DNA of 64,000 bases from Thioflexithrix psekupsensis (lineage in GTDB: Bacteria; Pseudomonadota; Gammaproteobacteria; Beggiatoales; Beggiatoaceae): the NCBI RefSeq assembly GCF_002149925.1, contig NZ_MSLT01000023.1, positions 806,001 through 870,000 of the forward strand. The letters are read 5' to 3'. Shown in pieces: positions 54,690-62,598 of the stretch. Under the pieces are notes generated by a model. It did not search any database and was not told the origin of the DNA. It saw nothing but the letters and a program-made list of their open reading frames with translations. Position numbers and translations under genes: made by a program. Position 1 is the stretch's first letter; every line of letters begins with the position of its first letter.

Positions 54690-55554
54690 TAAAAAGGTCT
54701 CCCGTTTGATCATTACGAATTGTAGATCGACCATTTTTTACTTCCATCTTCTTTTTCACAGCCAGTAATTCTTCTCCCAAGTGTTCCTTCATTTCAAGCA
54801 CACGGCGTAAACCAATTTTTAAATACTCATCTTGTGTTTCTATACTAATACTTTTTCTACCCAAAGATTTAGCGACAGCCGCTGTGGTAAACGTTCCTGC
54901 AAAAGGATCAAGTATTGTATTTCCTTGATAACTGCTGGCACGGATAATTCTGCTCAACAAGGCTTCTGGTTTTTGAGTGGGATGATTTTCATATTCATTC
55001 ATACGATAACGCACTCTTGGAAATTCCCAAACATTACCCGGAACTTTTTTCGTATTGTATGGTTTTGGGACTTTTCCTCTATAATCAATCAATTTTCGTT
55101 TTGCGCCCGTTTTTGCTTCAACCAGAATATCATCTGTATTAAAACAATATGAATTTGCATTTTTCACACAATGCAAAATAGGTTCATACATCGATCCATA
55201 ATATTTTTTAGCTTGAACTCCAGAGCTATCATAAAACCAAATAATTCGACTCAGAATCGTTAGTTTTTCTCTCACATACAAATCAAAATAAGGCATAAAC
55301 TGCGTACTTGCCATTAAATAGATTGTTCCTGTAGGAGCTAAAACTCTGATACATTGATCAATCCACTCATAAGCCCATTTGATATATTCAGCTTCAGAAG
55401 GCCATTTATCCTGAAAGTTAGAAAATTGCTTACCCATATTATAGGGCGGATCAATAAAGATTAAATCTATTGATTCATCCGCTATTTCACTTTGCAATAT
55501 TTCTAAGGCATCACCGTGATAAATAAGATGTCCCTGTTTTTCGTATTTTTCCAT
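54679..55554 (-). CDS. adenine-specific DNA methyltransferase (YhdJ/ATGCAT type)
   Basis: About 291 residues. The N6/N4 methylase fold has FIDPPYNMGKQFSNFQDKW (catalytic DPPY) and the SAM-binding DPFAGTFTTAAVAKSLGRKSISIE. Segments WFYDSSGVQAKKYYGSMYEPIL, ILVEAKTGAKRKLIDYRG, VPGNVWEFPRVRYRMNEYENHPTQKPEALL match E. coli YhdJ (M.EcoKII) almost residue for residue. That enzyme methylates the second A of ATGCAT. The ATG at 55554 is chosen (MEKYEKQGHLIYHGDAL); an in-frame start 25 codons earlier is unsupported. It is paired with a candidate endonuclease. ATGCAT specificity is inferred from that similarity. Confidence 0.9.
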   Translation of the reverse strand: MEKYEKQGHLIYHGDALEILQSEIADESIDLIFIDPPYNMGKQFSNFQDKWPSEAEYIKWAYEWIDQCIRVLAPTGTIYLMASTQFMPYFDLYVREKLTILSRIIWFYDSSGVQAKKYYGSMYEPILHCVKNANSYCFNTDDILVEAKTGAKRKLIDYRGKVPKPYNTKKVPGNVWEFPRVRYRMNEYENHPTQKPEALLSRIIRASSYQGNTILDPFAGTFTTAAVAKSLGRKSISIETQDEYLKIGLRRVLEMKEHLGEELLAVKKKMEVKNGRSTIRNDQTGDLFNAN

Positions 55555-55635
55555 GTTCTGCGATAATTTTGGGAATTGCCAAATTTTATAACATCCTTCA
55601 CTGTAACACGCCACAGCCCCTACAGCCAATTGTTT

Positions 55636-56703
55636 TTATTCCATAATCGCCACTGCTTTAATAAGTGCATATACTGTTTGTCCTACTTTGAATTGCAAGC
55701 GATCTGCGGATCGACGAGTGACCTCAGCAAACAAATGTTGTCCGTCTTGCAACTGTAAACGTACCAATAAACGGTGATTATCTTCCTCATTAATCGAGGT
55801 GATGGTGGTTTTTAAATGATTAGTCACACTGGTGTCGTGCGGATCGGAGAGCGCAACGCTGACATCTTTGGCTAAAATAACCACGCGCAAAAGCTGTTGA
55901 GCCGCAGTATGGGCTTCGGATAACCACAATTGATCGTCCCCCAATTGCACTTGGCGTAAACCATATTCGGTTTTTTCCCCACATTTTCCCGACAACACAG
56001 AAACCACGCCTTGTTCATCAAATAACGGCGAATCCATACGCGATAAGGCTTGTTGTAAGGTTTCAATGGTTTCAATATGTCCCGATTTCATAAAAACAAT
56101 TCGATCTGCCAATCGTTCCACTTCATTTGGCGCATGAGTGATATAAAACACAGGAATTTTAAAAAAATGCACCAACTCTTCAATTAACGTTAATAATTGC
56201 GCTTTAGCACGCCAATCTAATGCCGATAACGGTTCATCCATAAATAACAATTTCGGCTGCATTAATAATGCACGCGCAATGGCTACCCGTTGTTTTTCTC
56301 CCCCCGATAAAAAAGTCACTGCCCGATCTAATTTATCCGCAATTCCCACGCGCTCTACAATATCATTAAAATTCGCAGGCGCAATGTTTTTGGGTAAACG
56401 TTTAATGCCGTAAAATAGATTTTGTTTCACGTTTAAATGTGGAAATAAAGCCGCATCTTGAAAAACAAAACCAATATGTCGTTTTTGTGGGGGTAAAGCG
56501 TAGCTTCCTCGTTGCCAGATTTCATCATTCACCGATAATTCGCCCACGGTTCTTTTATCCAAGCCACTCATGGCACGCAATAAGGTACTTTTACCACTGC
56601 CCGAACGGCCGAATAATACCGTAATTCCCGACAACGGCAATTCAAATTCCCCACTGTTTAACGCAAATTGTTCAAATGCCAATTGCAAATTTCCACGCAT
56701 CAT
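55636..56703 (-). CDS. modC: molybdate ABC transporter ATP-binding protein
   Basis: 355 residues: ABC ATPase (Walker A GRSGSGKST, signature LSGGEKQR, Walker B LLFMDEPLSALD) and a C-terminal Mop/TOBE regulatory domain (about 290-355, VTRRSADRLQFKVGQTVYALIKAV). It powers uptake of molybdate from the periplasm. It is the last gene of the modABC operon, 4 bp after modB. Confidence 0.94.
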   Translation of the reverse strand: MMRGNLQLAFEQFALNSGEFELPLSGITVLFGRSGSGKSTLLRAMSGLDKRTVGELSVNDEIWQRGSYALPPQKRHIGFVFQDAALFPHLNVKQNLFYGIKRLPKNIAPANFNDIVERVGIADKLDRAVTFLSGGEKQRVAIARALLMQPKLLFMDEPLSALDWRAKAQLLTLIEELVHFFKIPVFYITHAPNEVERLADRIVFMKSGHIETIETLQQALSRMDSPLFDEQGVVSVLSGKCGEKTEYGLRQVQLGDDQLWLSEAHTAAQQLLRVVILAKDVSVALSDPHDTSVTNHLKTTITSINEEDNHRLLVRLQLQDGQHLFAEVTRRSADRLQFKVGQTVYALIKAVAIME

Positions 56704-56707
56704 TATT

Positions 56708-57403
56708 TTAACCCACCTTTACCCCAAAACGGCGATTGATGCCATAAACCAACATTAAAACAAATAAGGAAAAAATCAGCATAATTGCCGATAAAATATG
56801 GGCTTGTTGATATTGTAATGATTCCACATGATCAAAAATATCAATAGAAACCATGCGCGTTTCTCCCGGAATATTTCCCCCCACCATTAACACCACGCCA
56901 AACTCGCCCACCGTATGGGCAAAAGTTAATGTCATCGCCACCAAAAAACCCCGCCGCGATAAAGGAATTACCACGGTAAAAAAACGATCCATAAAACTCG
57001 CGCGTAATGTCGCCGCTGCGTCTAATAATCGGTGTGGAATGGCTTCAAAAGCGTGCATTAAAGGTTGCACGGTAAAAGGCAGGGAATAAAACACCGAACC
57101 AATAATTAAGCCTAATTGACTAAATGTTAATTGTCCCGTAAAACCAAATAAACGTAAAAAATCAGTTAATGGCCCCGTAGGATTCATAATAATAAGTAAA
57201 TAAAAACCCAATACTGTCGGCGGTAAAACCAAAGGCAAAGCGACTAAGGCTTCTAATACGATTTTAAAAGAAGAACGCATTTGTGCCATTTTCCACGCTA
57301 AAGGCGTTCCAATTAATAATAAAATAATAGTCGTGATTGTGGCAATTTCTAAAGTAAGCCAAATCGGTTCTAAATTGACTGAAGTGCCAAAAATATGCAG
57401 CAT
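56708..57403 (-). CDS. modB: molybdate ABC transporter permease
   Basis: A 231-residue inner-membrane permease with five or six helices and the EAA-type coupling loop (AAATLRASFMDRFFTVVIPLSRRGFL). Starts MLHIFGTSVNLEPIWLTLEIATITTIILL, then PLVLPPTVLGFYLL, the ModB hallmark. It lies between modA and modC with gaps of 3 and 4 bp. Confidence 0.94.
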   Translation of the reverse strand: MLHIFGTSVNLEPIWLTLEIATITTIILLLIGTPLAWKMAQMRSSFKIVLEALVALPLVLPPTVLGFYLLIIMNPTGPLTDFLRLFGFTGQLTFSQLGLIIGSVFYSLPFTVQPLMHAFEAIPHRLLDAAATLRASFMDRFFTVVIPLSRRGFLVAMTLTFAHTVGEFGVVLMVGGNIPGETRMVSIDIFDHVESLQYQQAHILSAIMLIFSLFVLMLVYGINRRFGVKVG

Positions 57404-57406
57404 GAT

Positions 57407-58186
57407 TTAATCGCTCACAACAGATTGTGGAATGCGATAACCATACCGCTCAATAATCGCTATGGCTTTAGGCGATTTCATATAATCCATAAAGGCAGCC
57501 GCGGCTTGATTATTTTCACCGCGTTTAGTGATCACAGCGGCTTGATTAATCGGATCATATTTTTCTTGTGGAATTAAAAAATATTCCCCTTTTTCATAAG
57601 CAGGACTTTCAGGATCAACCAATTGGGATAACGCCACAAAACCTAATTCCGCATTGCGAGTGGCCACATATTGAAACGCATGGGTAATGCTTTCCCCATT
57701 CACTAATTTGCGTTCAAGTTGATCATAAAATCCCAACGCTTTTAAATAATTCTCCGCTTGCAAACCATAAGGCGCAACTCTGGGATTGGCAATGGATAAA
57801 TGGCGAAATTGGGCTTGTTTTAAAATCTCTTCGGCTTGCGTCGCCACGGGCAAAGTTGGACTGTACAAGGCAAGAACCCCCTGCGCATACACAAAATAAC
57901 TCGACGCAATCGCTAAATTCTCATCTAACGCGGCTTGAGGTGTCTTTTCGTCCGCAGCAAAAAATAAATCAAAAGGCGCACCGTTTTTAATTTGCGCGAA
58001 TAATTTACCTGTCGGGCCAAAAGAAAAACGAATGGTATGTTCAGTGTCTTTTGTAAAAGCGTGGCCAATTTCTTCGATAGTTTTGGTGAAATTAGCTGCG
58101 ACAGCGGCGGTGACTTCGGCCGCAAATAAAGTGGAATGATGGCTTAATGCCAAACTAAATAACACAGCAAAAATAATAGATTTCAT
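57407..58186 (-). CDS. modA: molybdate-binding periplasmic protein
   Basis: A 259-residue solute-binding protein. Signal peptide (1-22, TLFAA cleavage region), then AVAANFTKTIEEI, HTIRFSFGPTGKLFAQIKNGAPFDLFFAADEKTP, typical of ModA oxyanion-binding loops, and a C-terminal FMDYMKSPKAIAIIERYGY. First gene of modABC, running away from the nif operon. Molybdenum is needed for the FeMo cofactor assembled by the neighbouring nif products. Confidence 0.95.
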   Translation of the reverse strand: MKSIIFAVLFSLALSHHSTLFAAEVTAAVAANFTKTIEEIGHAFTKDTEHTIRFSFGPTGKLFAQIKNGAPFDLFFAADEKTPQAALDENLAIASSYFVYAQGVLALYSPTLPVATQAEEILKQAQFRHLSIANPRVAPYGLQAENYLKALGFYDQLERKLVNGESITHAFQYVATRNAELGFVALSQLVDPESPAYEKGEYFLIPQEKYDPINQAAVITKRGENNQAAAAFMDYMKSPKAIAIIERYGYRIPQSVVSD

Positions 58187-58360
58187 TCATCATTATCCTA
58201 AGTAAAAAAAAGAGTTATTTCTAGCGGTAAAAGCCATTTTTATAAATAAAATCATCTCACGACCAACGATTATATATCAGGTCAAAAGCAATAGATTCAA
58301 TATTATCTGAATAAATCGCGTACCCGCTTGTGCCATTGAGCGAGTTTACAATGTCGCATT

Positions 58361-58376
58361 TGTTGTATTTGCTACA
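58361..58376 (+). promoter_or_regulatory. NifA upstream activator site
   Basis: TGT-N10-ACA (tgttgtatttgctaca), the NifA binding consensus, with a slightly longer symmetry (ttgt...acaa). It lies 45 bp before the sigma-54 -24 element and about 70 bp before the predicted start, close for a NifA site but workable. The modA-to-nifN gap of about 310 bp holds this, the sigma-54 promoter, and an AT-rich stretch between them where IHF may bind. Confidence 0.75.
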
Positions 58377-58420
58377 ACGCCACTACAAATATTTTACAAT
58401 AAAAACAATAAGTTATAAAA

Positions 58421-58436
58421 TGGCATAGCCTTTGCG
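58421..58436 (+). promoter_or_regulatory. sigma-54 promoter of the nif operon
   Basis: tggcatagcctttgcg fits the -24/-12 consensus TGGCAY-N5-TTGC with GG and GC exactly 10 nt apart. The predicted start is near 58447, about 50 bp before the nifN ATG. With the TGT-N10-ACA site upstream it indicates RpoN/NifA control of the nif genes. Confidence 0.85.
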
Positions 58437-58495
58437 TTAGATTCTGTCAATTGATAGACCTTACACACGGTCACGCTCACATTTCAGGGGTAAAC

Positions 58496-59938
58496 ATGGC
58501 AGAAATTATCAAACGTCACAAGGCCTTATCTGTTAGTCCGCTCAAGGCCAGTCAACCCGTAGGGGCTTCTTTGGCTTTTCTGGGTTTAAATCAGGCCATG
58601 CCGATGATGCACGGTTCACAAGGCTGTACTGCATTTGGTAAAGTTTTTTTTGTGCGCCATTTCCGCGAACCCATTCCCCTGCAAACCACCGCGCTGGATC
58701 AAGTCAGCACCATTATGAATCCAGATGACAGTGTAATCGAAGGCTTGCGCGTCATTTGTGAAAAATCTAAACCCGCTATCATTGGTTTAATCACCACGGG
58801 ATTATCTGAAACACAAGGCACTGACATTCGTCAAGCCCTCAAAACTTTTCGTAGTCAAAACCCCCAGTTTGATGCCATTAAAATTGTCCCTGTAAATACA
58901 CCTGATTTTTTAGGTTGTTTAGAATCGGGATTTGCTGCGGCCGTGTTGGCCATGATTGATTACCTCGTTCCCGATGCCCAAACCGCTGGCACACAACCCA
59001 AACAACGCGCCCGCCAAGTCAATGTGTTGGTCGGATCGGCTTTAACACCCGGTGATGTGGAATTTCTCAAGGAAGTGATTGAAAGTTTTGATTTGCGTCC
59101 TGTGATGATTCCCGATCTGGGCGATTCGTTAGACGGCCATGTGACTGACATTGAATACACACCATTAACTATTGGTGGTACAGCGGTGACAGAATTTGCC
59201 ACATTAGGCTTATCCGCTGCGACGTTGGTGATTGGGCGTTCTTTGCATCGAGCGGCTGATTTGTTGAAAAAACGCACGGGCGTAGAAGATTTTCGTTTTG
59301 ATACGTTAATGGGAATGGCGGCGTTTGACGATTTTCTCATGACCTTACAAGGCATTGCAGAAAGACCGGTACCTGCGCGTTATGAACGGCAACGTACTCA
59401 ATTACAAGATGCGTTGTTAGACACGCATTTTATGTTGGGACAAACGCGGGTAGCCGTCGCCGCAGACCCAGATGAGTTGTATGGTTTTGTGCGTTTATTG
59501 CAGAGTGTGGGCGCGGAAGTGGTGACTGCGGTGGTGCCAACCCATGTTCATAATGGTATTTTGGAAGATTTGCCGCTGGCTGAAGTCAAAGTGGGAGATT
59601 TGGAAGATGTAGAACTCAGTGCGCAAAAAAATCACGCCCAATTGATCATCGGTAATTCGCACGCGGTGATCTCTGCCCAACGTTTACACATTCCCATTTT
59701 ACGTGCCAGTTTTCCCCAATACGACCACGTCGGCGGTTATCAACGCACGTGGATCGGTTATCGAGCGACGCGACAAACTTTATTTGATCTGGCTAATTTA
59801 ATTTTAACCCAACATGCCGCGCATGAAATAAAGCCTTATCACGCCCAGTACAGTCAAAAACAGGATCATTTGTTGTCCGAGGAGTTCACTCATGCCCTTG
59901 ATTCAACGCCGTCTCAAGATCGTGGCTTGCGACACTAA
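58496..59938 (+). CDS. nifN: nitrogenase FeMo-cofactor assembly protein NifN
   Basis: Partner of NifE in the NifEN scaffold on which the FeMo cofactor is built. 480 residues, beginning [27 protein letters not shown], with the cluster-binding Cys in [19 protein letters not shown] (about residue 44), and [13 protein letters not shown]. The ATG at 58496 follows caggggtaaac. It begins the operon directly after the sigma-54 promoter. nifE, normally immediately upstream, is absent, so nifE must be elsewhere. Confidence 0.95.
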   Translation: MAEIIKRHKALSVSPLKASQPVGASLAFLGLNQAMPMMHGSQGCTAFGKVFFVRHFREPIPLQTTALDQVSTIMNPDDSVIEGLRVICEKSKPAIIGLITTGLSETQGTDIRQALKTFRSQNPQFDAIKIVPVNTPDFLGCLESGFAAAVLAMIDYLVPDAQTAGTQPKQRARQVNVLVGSALTPGDVEFLKEVIESFDLRPVMIPDLGDSLDGHVTDIEYTPLTIGGTAVTEFATLGLSAATLVIGRSLHRAADLLKKRTGVEDFRFDTLMGMAAFDDFLMTLQGIAERPVPARYERQRTQLQDALLDTHFMLGQTRVAVAADPDELYGFVRLLQSVGAEVVTAVVPTHVHNGILEDLPLAEVKVGDLEDVELSAQKNHAQLIIGNSHAVISAQRLHIPILRASFPQYDHVGGYQRTWIGYRATRQTLFDLANLILTQHAAHEIKPYHAQYSQKQDHLLSEEFTHALDSTPSQDRGLRH

Positions 59939-59948
59939 GGAATTTACC

Positions 59949-60380
59949 ATGACCGATAATATTCAAGTGGCTTTTGCAACCACGGATATGAAACAAGTCA
60001 ATCAACATTTTGGATCGTCTAAATCATTTGCGATTTATACGGTGAATGAAGAGCAAGCGATTCTCAAAGAAGTGGCTCAATTTGAAAATTTAGCCCAAGA
60101 TGGGAATGAAGATAAATTAGTTGAAAAATTAGATTTATTACAAGGTTGTGCGGCGGTGTATTGTCAAGCGGTGGGTGGATCGGCGATTCGGCAATTATTG
60201 GCGCGTGAAATTCAACCGATTAAAGTCAGTGAAAACAGCGATATTAGCGAATTATTAAGCGCGTTACAATCAGAATTGCGTAACGGCCCGACTGCGTGGC
60301 TGGCCAAAGCGGTACAGCGGCAAAAAAAGGAAGATGATTCCCGTTTTGATGATATGGCCGCCGAAGGTTGGCGAGAATAA
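59949..60380 (+). CDS. nifX: nitrogen fixation protein NifX
   Basis: A 143-residue member of the NifX/NifB C-terminal domain family that binds FeMo-cofactor precursors between NifB, NifEN and the apo-nitrogenase. IQVAFATTDMKQVNQHFGSSKSFAIY is the typical start, followed by LDLLQGCAAVYCQAVGGSAIRQLLAREIQPIKV. The ATG at 59949 follows cactaaggaatttacc. It lies 10 bp after nifN in the same operon. Confidence 0.95.
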   Translation: MTDNIQVAFATTDMKQVNQHFGSSKSFAIYTVNEEQAILKEVAQFENLAQDGNEDKLVEKLDLLQGCAAVYCQAVGGSAIRQLLAREIQPIKVSENSDISELLSALQSELRNGPTAWLAKAVQRQKKEDDSRFDDMAAEGWRE

Positions 60381-60441
60381 GTTTTTTATTGTCAGGTTTA
60401 AATAACTGCGCTATTTTTACATTTAAGGAGATATGATTTCG

Positions 60442-60915
60442 ATGAGTCAATTAACCCTAGCCATTGAAGAAAATGATCCGTTATTAGACAGCGATATTTC
60501 TAAAGAAATGTTGCGACAAATGCGGGCATTAGATGCTTATGGTATGTATGAGAAATGGACACCGGCGCGCATTTTATCGCCTTTGATTTTAACCAAAGAG
60601 CGTAAAGCGGAAATTCCTGTGATTGGTGATCCTGATGAAGTGACCATGTCGCGGGTTAAAGCTTATTATAATGCTTTGTCATTTTTAATTGAGAAACAAG
60701 TGGGATTGATGGCCATTCCGATGGTGAATTTAACCCACGAAGGTTTCGGGCGTGTGGTGATTACAGTGGGTAAATTGGTGGTGGTGGATAAAAATTTGCG
60801 TGACGTGCATCGTTTTGGTTTTAAAACTTTTGAACAGATGAACGAAGAAGCCAACAAAATCGTCAATCAAGCCGTCGCCTTAGTGAAACAATATGAAGCG
60901 GTCGCCCAATTATAA
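60442..60915 (+). CDS. NifX-associated nitrogen fixation protein (DUF269)
   Basis: A DUF269 protein found after nifX in most molybdenum nitrogenase clusters. About 157 residues, with LRQMRALDAYGMYEKWTPARILSPLILTKERKAEIPVIGDPDE, then FEQMNEEANKIVNQAVALV. The biochemical role is not settled. Two ATGs (60433 and 60442) are possible; the second has the better spacing from the ribosome binding site AAGGAG. Confidence 0.93.
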   Translation: MSQLTLAIEENDPLLDSDISKEMLRQMRALDAYGMYEKWTPARILSPLILTKERKAEIPVIGDPDEVTMSRVKAYYNALSFLIEKQVGLMAIPMVNLTHEGFGRVVITVGKLVVVDKNLRDVHRFGFKTFEQMNEEANKIVNQAVALVKQYEAVAQL

Positions 60916-60981
60916 TGGCTTAATATTTAAGCGCAAATATTGGCATAAATGGGTGTAATGGGCTTATTTGGAGCGTGAACC

Positions 60982-61197
60982 ATGAGCGATAATGATGAGG
61001 TTTTAAAAACCTTAAAAAAAGAAGCCGCAAAGAAAAAACGAATTGCCAGTGAATGGGCTTCTCAACTGCATGATTTAGTAGAAGATCGTTTGCCTGCGGG
61101 CTATGAAGATTTGCCGTCTATCGCAGAACAAACTTATCAAGCCTGCAAAGAATGGGCTGAAGCAGAAGCCGCTTATCAAAGCGCGCAAAACGGGTAA
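60982..61197 (+). CDS. CCE_0567 family (DUF683) nif-linked protein
   Basis: A 71-residue helical protein of the DUF683/CCE_0567 type that lies after DUF269 genes in nif operons: LKKEAAKKKRIASEWASQLHDLVEDRLPAGYEDLPSIAEQTYQACKEWAEA. A cyanobacterial member is a helical metalloprotein-like fold. Function unknown. Confidence 0.85.
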   Translation: MSDNDEVLKTLKKEAAKKKRIASEWASQLHDLVEDRLPAGYEDLPSIAEQTYQACKEWAEAEAAYQSAQNG

Positions 61198-61312
61198 AGT
61201 TACATTAATTGTCTTTAGTTATGGCAGAGTCCGTTTTATTTTTTCTCGTGAATAATTAGGCAGAGAAATAAAGCTGGATTATTTTTAAATCAGTAAGATT
61301 GAGGAGATGACG

Positions 61313-61615
61313 ATGTCAAATATTACTGGCATGACCCGTGGTGGCGCGGTGTGGGAGCCGCAATTTGTGGTGGCTTTGAATCAGGCGACGTGTATTGGTT
61401 GTGGTCGTTGTTACAAAGTGTGTCCGCGTAATGTATTTGAATTGGTGGATCGAGCGGATTTAGATTTAGAAGAGATTGAAATGGAAGACGAAGACGACGA
61501 CAACATGATGGTGATGACCATTGCCAATGCGTTGGATTGTATTGGTTGTCAGGCGTGTTCTAAGGTGTGTCCGAAAAAGTGCCACAGTCATGAAGCACAA
61601 TCTTTGGCGGCGTAA
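61313..61615 (+). CDS. fdxB: nif-specific ferredoxin III (2[4Fe-4S])
   Basis: A 100-residue ferredoxin with two cluster motifs, CIGCGRCYKVCP and CIGCQACSKVCPKKC, separated by an acidic linker (LDLEEIEMEDEDDDN). This is the FdxB/ferredoxin III family, named for its nif linkage and likely to donate electrons to cofactor assembly enzymes. The ATG at 61313 has six nt spacing from gaggag; the ATG at 61307 touches it. Last gene before a terminator. Confidence 0.93.
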   Translation: MSNITGMTRGGAVWEPQFVVALNQATCIGCGRCYKVCPRNVFELVDRADLDLEEIEMEDEDDDNMMVMTIANALDCIGCQACSKVCPKKCHSHEAQSLAA

Positions 61616-61650
61616 TCGCGTCATTTTTCTGATCTTTAGACTCAAAACGA

Positions 61651-61687
61651 TGTTCCCGTCCCAACACTCTCCATTGGGACGAGGACA
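61651..61687 (+). terminator. terminator of the nif operon
   Basis: 14-bp arms (tgttcccgtcccaa, 61651-61664; ttgggacgaggaca, 61674-61687) with two mismatches and a 9-nt loop are followed by tttt. It ends the nifN-fdxB run, 35 bp after the fdxB stop. Confidence 0.8.
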
Positions 61688-61767
61688 TTTTGCCTGTTTA
61701 GATATTCGGTCAATTCTGATCTGATTCAAAGTCCTTTCCTATTTTTTAACGGCAATCTCTGAACCTC

Positions 61768-62157
61768 ATGATGTCCCAACGCGTAGAAGATACTTTAGAA
61801 AAACACATCAACCAAGCCCGAATGCGCGGTGAAGCCATTTGTGCGGCGATGGAAGAGCAGTTGTTTCATCTTGGTTTTGCCCAAGCCAGTGATTTAGCCA
61901 AATCATTTTCACAAGCGCATTTTGAATTGAGTCGTGATCCTTATGATGGGCGCGACAGTTTAAAAGGCGTTTGGAGTAATGCAAAAGGACACGAAGTGGG
62001 CAGTATTCTTTTTTATCCTGATGGGGCTTTTTACGCTGAATACGATGTAGTGCTTCCCCATCCCAAGAAACGCCAATGGTTTGTTGAAGCCGTCACCGCG
62101 TGGGGACGCGGCGATCAGATTAAGACAGAAGCGCGTTTGTTGCCGGTTTTGGGGTGA
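61768..62157 (+). CDS. conserved hypothetical protein next to nif operon
   Basis: A 129-residue soluble protein with an N-terminal helical part (TLEKHINQARMRGEAICAAMEEQLF) and a C-terminal beta part (WSNAKGHEVGSILFYPDGAFYAEYDVVLPHP...WFVEAVTAWGRGDQIKTEARLLPVLG). No signal peptide or metal motif. Not recognised, though nif-linked members of this kind may exist. It lies after the nif terminator on the same strand, so it may have its own promoter. The start is not fixed by a good ribosome binding site. Confidence 0.65.
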   Translation: MMSQRVEDTLEKHINQARMRGEAICAAMEEQLFHLGFAQASDLAKSFSQAHFELSRDPYDGRDSLKGVWSNAKGHEVGSILFYPDGAFYAEYDVVLPHPKKRQWFVEAVTAWGRGDQIKTEARLLPVLG

Positions 62158-62598
62158 TTGGGGGGATTTTAGACAGTGCTGTTATTAAGATTTGTAACCA
62201 AAGAACTAAAGGCATCGAATTTGTGCAGCGGCGAGAGGTGAAGAAATGCGTTTTCAACCAGATACGCAATGGGTAAAATTCTTTGAAGAAATAACCGTTT
62301 CCATCTCTTTAGAAGCCGCTCATTAACCGCTCACAACTGACTCATTTCTCAGTTTCTCAAGCAACCTCTCCCCAATCCCTTTGTCTTGGCAACGACAAAA
62401 ACGATAATGGATGTTTTTCCAATTCCCACAATTGGGACGGTAAGTCACTCCACGGCGCGGCCGTCCATTTCTGCATTCCTCCGTGTTGGTTCATTGATTT
62501 AGATTTTACCACCTCTTCCGACGAAAAGCCGCGGCTGTGTATGAACCTTGCAGGATTCATTCACCGATTATCCCTGATGTCAGCGAATTTGTTATAAA
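62158..62598. other. 441-bp intergenic region with one tiny ORF
   Basis: One short ORF with a strong ribosome binding site (gagaggtgaagaaATG at 62246) gives 26 residues (MRFQPDTQWVKFFEEITVS...) and stops at 62326; it could be real or a fragment. Otherwise no promoter, RNA gene or terminator is clear. Confidence 0.35.

Noticed and set aside
62357-62560. 67-residue minus-strand frame after the nif operon
   Set aside because: No ribosome binding site and no recognisable family pattern; the composition is not convincing as protein.
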